From contig CP126200.1 of the NCBI GenBank assembly GCA_030272155.1, positions 1,178,001 through 1,242,000 of the forward strand: a stretch of DNA of 64,000 nucleotides, given 5' to 3'. Position 1 is the first letter of the stretch, and every line of letters starts with the position of its first letter. Source of the DNA: Tetradesmus obliquus (Eukaryota; Chlorophyta; Chlorophyceae; Sphaeropleales; Scenedesmaceae). Under the pieces are notes generated by a model. It was not told the origin of the DNA, made no database searches, and saw only the letters and a program-made list of their open reading frames with translations. A program made the translations under genes and the position numbers. This document shows positions 1 through 11,000 of this stretch, in pieces.

Positions 1-3000
1 CAGCAGCACTACGTGCTAAAACCAGTTGATGGCTGCTCCATTGCCTCGAACGCAGCGGCTGTGTTTCCTTTTGATACACAAAAATCGTGCACCAGCATGG
101 AAGGGGCCGTCAGGGGTTCAGGGTCAGCAGGCCCTGCATTCCAGCTCCGAGAGCTTTTGAAGCCACTGCGAGGGTGCACATGCATCCTGATCAGAGCTGC
201 TGGATGCAACAGCAAAAGGGCCTAGAAGCACGGGGACATCAGCCGGCTGGCAGCAGCAATTGCGCATCGTGCTGTGGAACACTACAACAGCTGTTGCAGC
301 AGCAGGCAGCCGTTGACAGCGTTTGCTGTGGCACCACAGAATATTAATCAAGTGGGGCGCGCTGCAGGTGGTGTTCTTGATCTTGATGTTGGCTTGATCG
401 CCACGCACAGCTCAAGGAGCAGGAGAGGCTGGCGACACACTGATGATTGCTGTTTTGGTATTGGCCATGCACGCCGCCGGCGTACAGTGTTTCACATGGA
501 ACCTGTGTGCACACGTGGGCAGCTCTTGTATCCTGTGTCAACAGGATGTGCTGCATGCACGGACACAATGCCCATGCCTTCGAGCCCCTTGCCCCTGCAA
601 AAATCAGTAACCCGTCCTGCAGTTCTGCTCCATGACGACGTGCCTGTTTCAACGACCCACCTTTGCGTCTGACAAGCAACTGCTGGAGGAGCATGTGGAC
701 TTAGCCGCTTTGCACAGCAGCATGCATGAGGTCTCGTGTCTTTTTCGAAGCAGTGGAATGCTGCCCGCCCAACAGCCGCATATGCAGCCTTGGCTGCATG
801 CAGGCAACACAAGTGCTGCAGTGCCACTGGGCGCGAGCAACAGCACAGCAGTGCTGTGCTCTTGTGCATGCTGCCGACCTCACCAGTACAGCAGGTAGAA
901 AGCACCACACCCAACCCATTCAGACGATGACGAGCATGATATGTGTGGGGTGTTGGTGTGACCCAGCCTGAGATTGCAGCCACTTGCAGCAGGTGATGCA
1001 GACCTGCATTGTGCTGGCAGAGTATCCCGTGGTGCAGAAACAGCAGTGCCATTGGTTTGGAGTGACAGCATCCGCCAGCTGAAGGTACTGCAGCTTAGGG
1101 GGCTGGTTGAGTGGTTGTGCTGGGATGCACTTGGCACAGCAGCACGGGCGAGTGGCGCTGCACTGCATGCTGCTTGCCGCACTGTGGGGGAGGACGATGT
1201 ATGGGCAGCAGCAAGAGGACCTGCAAGCAGCATCAGGGCAAAGAAGATATGTCAGCACAGACCACGGCACAGAAACCATACAGATCAGGCGTTGACACAA
1301 GCAGTACAAGCAACATCAATGCACCACATACAGCTTCACACGCCAAGGGAGTATCAGTAAGGGTTCACGTTCTGTGTCATTAGCCGAAGCCTCACAAGGT
1401 GTCCTAAGATATGTGATTTTGGTCATCATTACTCCCATGCCACAGCATGCATACACTGAGAAACCAAACACAAAAAATCCGCCCTACATGGCAGGCGCTT
1501 GCAACACAACACATCACACGACGCCATGTGCAGACCAACAAAGGCTGCTGCACACCATATTTAGAAAATGATGCAATGCTGTGTCAAGACGCAGCAAGCA
1601 CGAAGAAACCACGTTTCACAGCCAGTTCAAGAACCTCTACCCTGACAGGACTACAAATATCATCATGCTGCATTGCATACCACATGCAGCGCTGCATGCA
1701 CAGGGCAAAACGCTGCTGTGGCTGCTGTGCCACTTTAACTATACTGATTGTGCTGGTCAATAAGCTCACCTAGCAGCAAGATGTTTCCTGAATCTTTCAG
1801 CTGCCACCGCCGCCGCCGCCGCAGCAGCAGTGGAGCCGCAGGCGCAGGCCTCGTTGCAGCATGTGATCAGATCGTACCTGCAGGGGGCGGCAGCATGCAG
1901 GACAGGCAAGTCAGCACTTTGACTGACAGCAATAGTACATGCAAGCACCAATCTAGTGGAAAAAAAGCCACAATGCACACGCCAGGCAACAATGCACACA
2001 GGTGGCTGCCGAGAGTCGGCAAGAACGCAGCAAGTTGTTTGTCAGTCAGTGGACATCAGTTCAAGCGTTGGATACTTGAGTCTCGTCATCCTCTGAGCAG
2101 CCACCTCACACATCACATTACACAATGTTCACCACTCAATACAAGCACACTTACAAGCACACAGGCCCGACAGGCACAGCTCACACACAACAGGCAGTGG
2201 CTCGCGAGGCCGATGTTGCACACAGGCTTGCACTGCACCACCACAGGCAGCATGAGCAGCCCAAGCCCACGTCACATGTGATCTCCTCAGTGAGTATTTC
2301 GGGGCGCCGACCTCTGGTTAAAGCAAAGAGGTGCGCACGGAGGATGAACTGAGTTGCAAGCAATGCAGCAGCCACACACAGCAACAGCAGCAACAGCACA
2401 CAGCAACGCACTCTCTGGGCTCCTCAGCTGCTTGCTTGGTTGTCAACATTCAAAGTTCAGGTCTCAAAGATTATTAAGCGCATCACTGGAGCCAATACAG
2501 TCAAGCACACACGCAGCCACCGCACAAAACCGGCTGCAGCCCACCTGTACAGAGCGGCCGCGCTTGCAGGATGGCGAGATGGAGGGCTGAACAGCAGTTG
2601 GTTGGATAAAGCGCTGTTTTAAGACGGTGAGCGTGGCGCAGCGAGCTTATGAGGGCGAGATCGTAACGTGTTGCGGCCGAAGGACATGTTACTCTCAGCC
2701 TTGTCACTGTCAGTTTCCTGCTGCTTTGTGGTACAGTCTGTATGCAATGTCGAACCCTTTGAAGGAATGTCAGGTGGCTGTTGAATTTGGCACTGGTGGC
2801 AGAAACCGATCCTTGACCAGGGCTTCGATAGCAGTTCAGCATTTCGTGTCGCTTGAATGCTACGGTGCCTGTCATACAATAACGTTTGATCCTTAGAACC
2901 TCTCTGTTTGAGATCGAGAACCTCCTGGAGCTGTAGCTGCATTGAGCAGCGTGTTGACGTAAGTGCTGGCCCTGGCCTGGCGTTACGTGCTTAAACTAAT

Positions 3001-3165
3001 GGTATTACACCTAAAAAATGTTTTTATAGCGCGCTGTGGCCGGCGTTAGTCTGCAGCTGATCATAGACGCGCGTCGTCTGGTCCACTGTGCCGAAACTGT
3101 ACGACTACCTGGTCTTGACTGGTCGCAGGCTCTCGATACGTTTGATACTTTGACGTTTGTGCGTC
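1..3165. other. upstream intergenic region, no gene recognised
   Basis: No open frame here has a recognisable domain, a splice-consistent extension or non-repetitive protein-like composition. The longest frames (for example 492-1052 on the minus strand) are rich in Cys, His and Ala in the way GC-rich noncoding algal DNA usually translates. The last few hundred bases before 3166 are expected to hold the GWD promoter and 5' UTR, but I see no clear TATA box or other motif. Confidence 0.5.
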
Positions 3166-3537
3166 ATGTCGACGCACACGAGCGGCCTGAGCTCGAGGAT
3201 CCAGGCCAACCACCTTTCAGCAGCAAGACCAGTTGTAGGGTCAACAACAAACTGCAGGGCGTTTTTTCCAGCATGCGGGCCGTCTCGATCATCTGCTGTG
3301 GCTCTGGCTTCATCAGGGGGCCGCGGTAGGCGCAGCTCGGGCTTGCTGGGCGTTCAGCAGGCAGGCAGCAGCAGTAGCAGCAGGCCCAGTGCAGCCAGCA
3401 AGATTGCCTGCAGGGCTACAAGCGTGCTTGCTGGGCCAGCAGCAGGCTCGGACCGTGCATCTGCAGAAGCAGTTGGTGAAGCACTTATCAAGCGCTGGCT
3501 GGGTGTTGCTGAGAAGGACAGCTTGCCAATCTTCAAG
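3166..3537 (+). other. GWD1: GWD exon 1: probable chloroplast transit peptide
   Basis: This 124-codon exon begins MSTHTSGLSSRIQANHLSAA and is rich in Ser, Ala and Arg with almost no acidic residues for about 90 residues, as algal transit peptides are. The mature-like part follows (AEAVGEALIKRWLGVAEKD). It ends in phase 0 at a GTGAGT donor. Plastid targeting is inferred from composition and from what is known of the GWD family. Confidence 0.7.
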
Positions 3538-5012
3538 GTGAGTGCTGTGCCTGGCATTGCTGAGTCAGCAGTTGCGTTCCTGCAAGCCAGCTGATGATCA
3601 GACGCACTATGCATCGAGTGCTGGTGTGCATTGTGATATTCGATATGTATCGAGATATTGTGCATACATTTTGCTCCCAATGCTGGCTCTGTGTGAAAGC
3701 AGCCGTCGCATCCAAGGAAATCTACTATGCAGCAGCAGCACAGCAGCACCCGCTGCTGCTGAGTGAATCAACCCGAGATCACCTGCAAAATAGCCAGGAG
3801 TTCCTTTGTTGCAAGTCTATCACTGTTCTGTCACTGTCCACCCGTTGGTTTTAAAAATACACAGCTAGCATGTCACAGCACACAAACCTATGCATTCCCT
3901 TGCCCTGTGCCTGAGCACCGTCATGCCTGATCAACCACCCCACTCACGCTTTGTTTGCTTGCAGGAAACTGGTCCCCTGAGGGAGACTGCCTGCGAGCTG
4001 ACCGTGTGTGGAGCAGCCGTCGAGTCCAAGGGCCGCAAGCATGCCCTGCTCGCTTTCATCATCACGCAAGGAGCAAGCAGCAGCAGCAGCAGCGCCAGCA
4101 AGCCAGGCAGCGGCGGTTTTGGCGTCACTGACCTGCCTAAACCCATGCTGCACTGGGGCACAGTGGCCCGCCAGGGCGACAGGTGGCAGCCGCCGCCAGC
4201 TGGCTGGTCAACGTGGCCTGACGTGTCACATGACGCGCGCTGCGGCGCGTGGCAGACGCCATTTGCGGAGCAGCAGCTGCCGGGCGGCGGCGTGGCGCTG
4301 ACGCTGCTGCTGCAGCTGCCCTGCGATGGGCCACTGGGGTAAGCTGGAGTGCTGGAGTGCGAGCGTGAAGCGTGTTAGCTGTGCGCCTGTTTTGCGTTGC
4401 TTCTTGCCAGCAGAGAAGCACGCCTTGCATTGCAACAGTTGAGCAGCGGGTGTCCAGTGGCAGGCGAGGGCTGTGCATGCTTGCAGGACTGCCTGCCAGC
4501 ACCTGCGGTTTTGTGATTCAGCAACAGGGGTTGTGTGGCACTTGATGGTGCGCTAGCTTGCTGCCGGCGCCTGCACAGCGCGTATTTGCCAATTTGCTCA
4601 CAGGCATGTGGCCTCCATGCCACGCATGCAGCAGCTCGTGCATCCCGACCGCACGCTAGCATGATTGCGCGCCTTGTATGTCTCGCTACGGTAATAAGAG
4701 GGGCTGTTGTTCCTGCATGCAAAAGCAAAGCCTCAGTCGCAGCAAGTTTTGTGACAACATGCATGCTAACCTGTTTCTTTACTTGGGTTTTGCAGGCACG
4801 GCGGGCTGTCGTTCCTGGTGAAGACCTCCAACAACAAGTGGCTGGGCAATGCAGCAACCTACAAGGACTTCTGGTACCCCACGGCGCAGCTGCCTGTGGT
4901 GGCGGCTGTGTCAGTGGGCAAGGCGCCTGGCAGCGCTGCTGCTGACCTGGCGGGGCCTGACAAGCAGCTGGATATGGAGAAGTGAGCATGGGGCTGATGG
5001 AATCAGCAGCTG

Positions 5013-5043
<31 letters not shown>

Positions 5044-8000
5044 ACAGATGGAACGGCTGCAGTGATGTGGGGTGCTGCACGTGTCCTTGCAATCCGTGGC
5101 GTGCAGAAATGTTATGTTCCTACTGGCGATCTAGCTCCAGCACCTGCAAAGGAATTAGAGCTATTTTTTCATCTGCGCTGTCCTGCAGGCTCGCTGCTGT
5201 GCCGGTGCCAGCGCCAGCGCCACAGCGCAGCCGCAGCCGCAGCGGTGAGCGCAAGAAGGAGCACAAGGACTGGCGCAACAGCCACAACGGCAACGGCAAC
5301 AACCACCACCACAGCAATAACAACAACCATCACCACCACGACAACCACCACCACCAGCAGCATGGCCAGGAGCCTGAGCTGCCTAATGCTGGCAGGAGGG
5401 AGAAGGAGCCAGCCTTTGACGAGACACAGGTGCGTGGTGCTGCATATGTATTATTGTATGAAAATTCATCTCCAGTTGTGTTTGTCACCGAATTTGCTGC
5501 AGCAATGCACCGGGCAGACATGCCGTGGTTGCTGCAATCGCTCTTGTGCACTCATACTTTTGCAGGGAAATGTGGCATGCGGCATTCATGCAGTTCCAGC
5601 CATCATCCATCGGAGCTGCTTGGCACCACTTCATATGCCTGTTTGTTGTGTGGTTGCTGAACCGCTGTGCCCTGCCCTTGCTACCTGCCCCGGCCTGCCT
5701 CTGCATGCCTCGTCAGGTGTGCACGATGTCCGCGCAGCAGCTGCGCGCGGCGGCTGGCGAGCAGCTGTCTGCGTGGGTGGCTGCGCAGCACGACCTGCAG
5801 GTGCCGGCATCAGGCCTGGACATTGAGCTGGTGAGCATCAGGGTAGCTGCTACTGCGCTGTACAGTACATAATTGAGGTTTGCAGGATAAGACTTGTCCA
5901 CTGCAGCGGGCTGGACATTGAGCTGGCGAGCACTGCAGACGACTGCTGCACTGTACACCACTTGACTCCCCCAAGCTGAACTAGGCGAATTAACATATGC
6001 TGCTTGCCGCCACTGCTGCAGCACGAGTGGCCTGTCAAGGGCCACCCCAGCACCCCTTTCGTCATCGCCAGCGCAGCACCCTTGGCCACTAGTTTCGTGC
6101 TCTTGCCCCTGCTGCTCACATTCTTGCTGTCTCTGCCGCCCCTGTCGCTGCTGCTGCAGCACGAGTGGCCGGTCAAGGGCCACCCCAGCACCCCTTTCGT
6201 CATCGCCAGCGCAGCGCTCTGGCGCAGCATCCCAGGCACCACCAGCCTCGCAGCAGCGCAGCAGCGCGAGCCAGTGCTGCTGCTGGCAGCCATGGGCGAC
6301 GTGGGTTTGACCGGCAAGCGCAGCCCAGGGCTCGTGCTGCACTGGTCTGCAGTGGGTGCGGAGGGCGCTGCGAGCGTGCTGCAGCGGCCGGATGCGGCTG
6401 CTACGGAGGCGACTGCCGCGCTGCCGGAGGGCTGGAGCACGCTGCCAGACATGTCTTGGGACGCAGGTGGGTTGAAAGGACTGAGCTTTCACTGGGGTGA
6501 AACTGCGTCAAGCTGATTGCTGCTTGTCATGGCAGTCGCATTTGTTGGGACGCAGGTGGGCGTAGCACTATTGTTCTTGAGCCAGGGTCAGCCTGCATCA
6601 TACAGCTGCTTGTTGTGGTGGGATCTGTACAACCACTGCAGACAGCAGTTAACTTGTTTGTGGCGCAACGTACAGCACATAGAGTTGGCTGTGATTATGT
6701 TCATGCAGAAACCTGGGACTGTGGTCAGCGCTGTTGCTGATAGTTGACATTGACTGTTTCACCGCTGCTTGTGTGCCGCTTCTGCTCACTGCTAGGCTCT
6801 GACTTCTGAGACACGCCCATGAACCCTCTCATTGTGCAGGCCTTTGTGTGCTGCATTGCTATCTATAAGTGCTGCCTATGTGTTGATGTGCCAGAACACG
6901 TCCTGCAGCGGCATGCGCAGCAGCACCGCGTACATGTCTGTTTAACCAATCGCTGCACTGCCATGCCTGCTGCACTGCCATGCCTGCCGCAGGTTCCGGG
7001 TTCTGGGACACGCCCATGACGCGCCACCTGCTGCAGCGCCCCTCTGCGGCCGACCTGGCTGCTGGCGTGGGCAGCTTCGACAGGCCCAGCAAGGAGGCGG
7101 CAGACATGTACGCGGTGCTGCTGCGCATGCCGCTGCAGGACGTGTTCTGGTGCGTGCGTTGCCGCGGGCGCTTAGTACTAGTTCGGCGCAGCAGCAGCTG
7201 TGGCATGTCGTGGCGCGTTGCTGCTGCGCATGCCGCTGCAGGACGTGTTCTGGTGCGTGTGGCGGCGTGCGGCCGTTTTGATGGCGGCGGCAGCAGCATC
7301 ATGTACTCATATTCAAAAGATATATGCTGTGTGATGCTATCTGCAGCTGAGTACCTGCAATGTTATCGTGCAAGCATGTATGTACTCATGTGTGGCTCAA
7401 ACAGGTAACGTCTGCCTTTGGCACAGCAACAGCTGCCATGCAGATGTATGTTGTATCTGAATGTCACCTTCTCTTGCCTGTCCTGCCTGCCCTGCGCTGC
7501 AAACGTGCGCTGCAACAACAGCTCTGGCGGCCTGCTGTTCACGATGCGCACCGCGCGCCGCCAGTGGGTGCGCCACGCCACCACGCGCGGCCCGTTCTAC
7601 CTGGACACCTCAGCGCACGCGAAGCGCCTCGGCATCTCTGCTGACACACCACGCCCAGCATCCCCCTCATCAACAGCAGCAGGCGCAGCCGCAGGGCAGC
7701 TCTCAGCAGATGAGGCTGCCTGGAACACCACGCATGCAGCTCTCACTGCGGCAGGACTCTCAGAAGATGAGATCGTTGCGTTTGCGGCCAGCATGCCGGC
7801 AAACAAGCCGCACCTTGCTGCTGCTGCTGCCAGCCACACTTCAAGCAGGCCTGGCAGCAGGAGCTCTAGCAGGCCTGGCAGCAGGGCTGGAGTGCGGCCT
7901 GACCAGGCGGCTGTTTTGGATACAGCTGATGCGGAGCTTGCAGCACACATCATCGCGCAGAGCGTAGCGAGCCTGGATAGCCGCAGCAGCAGCAGGGCTG

Positions 8001-11000
8001 GCAGGGGTGATGATCTGGAGGGTCTTCCGGAGCTGCTGGAGGCAGCTTCAGGCATGATGATGTCAGGAAATGCAGGAAATGCAGATGATGGAAGCGGCAG
8101 GGCCAGCTCAAAGTTCCTGCGGGACTTTGAGCCGCAGCCGCTGGACCTGTCGGGCTTGGGCTGGGGGCTAAGCGGAGAGGCCGGCAGCGGCAGGTGGGTG
8201 CTGGTTTGGTGTGATTTGGGCCGGATTTGAAGGGGGCTTGATCATGCCGGCTGCAGATGTGTGGCATCTTGTCAGGCTGCAATGCGCTTTTTGACGTTGA
8301 AGTTCCTGCGGGACTTTGAGCCGCAGCCGCTGGACCTGTCTGGCTTGGGCTGGGGGCTGAGCGGAGAGGCCAGCAGCGGCAGGTGGGTGCTGGTTTGGTG
8401 AGGTTTGGCCGGGTTGGGAGGGGGCTTGATTAGGCTGGCTGCAGATGTGTGGCATCATGTCAGGCTGCAATGCGTTTTTGTAATGTTGTAAGTTCCTGCG
8501 GGACTTTGAGCCGCAGCCGCTGGACCTGTCTGGCTTGGGCTGGGGGCTGAGCGGAGAGGCCAGCAGCGGCAGGTGGGCGCCAGGGCAGTTAGGCTGGGCT
8601 GCAGCTGTTGGTGGAATTCGGTTGGGTTGATATGCGGCTGGCGGGGTCGGGAAAGGGCTTGGCCGGGCTGGCTGCAAATATGGGTTACTTTGGGTGCAAT
8701 GCCTTTGTTTAATTTCAATTGGGGACTGTATGCTGCAGCCGCTAGATCTGTCAGGCTTGGAGCTGGGGGCTGAGTGGGGACGCCAGCAGGGGCACGTGGG
8801 GAATTGAGACAGCACCAAAAGCATCCCTGAGACACACTTGGGGCGCCAAGCAACACGTGGTGCAGTGCAGGCAACTTGTGCGTCATGCATACTAACAAGA
8901 CAGCTGGTTTTTAGTCAGCTTGTTGCTAACAGCTGACCACAAATCAGCTGACTTGTCAGTATGCATTGTTGGCGTCGTGATGACCACCCTCCTGGTGCTG
9001 ACAGCTTTTCTTGTCAGGGTGGTTGTTTTGTGCAATGCAAGGCATGCTCCCCTTCCCACACTTTGCAATGGCTGAATGATTTTATGCACAATGTTCAACC
9101 TTTGCCTGTGCCTTGATGTTTGTCACCCCTGCAGCGACTACATGGATGTCCCGGAGCTGTCACCCCGCCATGACCTGGTGGGCAGGATCGCTGACCTGGA
9201 GCACAAGGCGAAGCGCTCACTCATGCACAGGTACGGCACATGATCAAATACGTATCTGTCACTCTCAAGTGATGCTGTTCATGGTTGCATTGTAACCTAA
9301 ATGGCGCACAAGGCGCGCCACTCACTCATGCACAAGTGTTTGGTTGGGTGTTTGATCGTCTGATTGCTTGTTGGTGCTTGTTTCTGTGTTGTGGCTGTTT
9401 GCCAACATGCTGCTCAACACAGGCAGCTGCAACTACAGCTGCTTGCATCAGGCGGCCATCTAAAGAATCCGCTGCTGACCTGCTGTATCATGCATGCTGC
9501 CCACAGGTACAGCATTGCTGCGGACCTGGTGGGTGAGCTGCTGCCAGACATCAGGGCAGCAGCAGCAGAAGCACCGGCCTCACTGCTGTGGCCCCTGCAG
9601 CAGTCGCACAACCAGAACAATGACGCAGCGTGGCGCGGCGGCGGCGCTCTGGCGGGCCTAGTTGCTGTGGCTGTGTGGCTGCGGCTGTCATCGCTGCGGC
9701 TGCTGGTGTGGAACCACAACTATAATGTGAAGCCGAGAGAAATCAGTGCGGCGCTGGACACGCTCGGGGCACGGCTCATTGAGGTAAGGGGTGGCACCTG
9801 GTTCAATGTCAAAATCACGCAGTACTATTTGGACGCAGCGACAGCCCGTTGTAGTACCACTTTGCGTGCAATTCAGCGCTGGGCTGGCTGTGCGCGCCTG
9901 GTAGAGCTGGCAGATGCGCCTGCTTACTCAGCTACTATACAGCAGTGGGTTGCGAGTGAGACATACGCTGTCATGCTCGCCCCTTGCAGGTATACGAGGC
10001 TGCGCCGCAGCTCTTTGGAGTGGTACTGCTGGCGCAACCATGCAGCGAGCGTTTTTTTAAATGTTTTTGCTGTGCTCAACACTGCATTGCTCAGGTGTAC
10101 GAGGCTGCACCGCAGCTATCGGGCGTGGTGCTGCTGGCGCTGGCCTCGGCAGGGCGCGGCGGCATGGGCGACATGGGCCAGCGCATCCGCGACGAGATCC
10201 TGGCGATTCAACAGCGCAACGGCTGCAAGGTGGGAGCTGATATGTCTCCTGCTTCAAAGCTCTATTTGTTATCCCTGTGTGGCGTGCATTCCGGGCGTGG
10301 CTCAACTACTTGCAGGGTAGTGCCATTCAAGATCCCTCTGGCTCTCTACTTCACTGCTGTGATGGCTGCTGTGCTGCTGTTGTGCAGGGCGGCATGATGG
10401 AGGAGTGGCACCAGAAGCTGCACAACAACAGCAGCCCCGACGACCTGGCCATCTGCCAGGCGCTGCTGGACTACCTTGCGGCAGGGCAGGACCTGAGCGT
10501 GTATTGGGGCAGCCTGGCGGCACAAGGTAAGGATAAACAGCTTAGCGGCAGCGAGTATGTATGGGTAGATAGCTCGGTGTATATGCTGCTTAGTGGCCAT
10601 CTGCCAGGCGCTGCTGGACTGCCTGGCAGCCGGGCAAGACCTGAGCGTATATTGGGGCAGCCTGGCGGCACAAGGTGCGGACTGATAGCAGCTTCAGCAG
10701 CTGCTCGCTTCTTGATGGTTTGGTGGCATACCTGCTGCACTATCCGTACACCGGTGTAACAGAAGTTAATATAGAGTAAATCAATTAATGCGCCTGTTCA
10801 TGGTACCATGAACAGGCGCATCAAATGATTGACTCATTATTAAAATCTTCGGTCACTGCATTTCCCCGAGACGTGCATGCCTGCTCAGCAATAGTTTGGC
10901 CTGCGCTGCTGCGCTCATCCTGCATTGGTTTCACCTCCACGGTGCCCCTGCATGTGATGTCTTATTTTTGCTCCCGCCAGGCATCACCCCAGAGCGCCTG

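Noticed and set aside
492-1052. 186-codon minus-strand frame near the window start
   Set aside because: Composition is Cys/His/Ala-rich as in noncoding GC-rich sequence, with no domain, no splice-consistent neighbours and overlapping frames of similar quality.
4849-5826. 325-codon plus-strand frame in the GWD region
   Set aside because: Runs across a donor, (CTG)n intron and Thr-rich shadow of the His/Asn tract; the GWD-matching frame differs.
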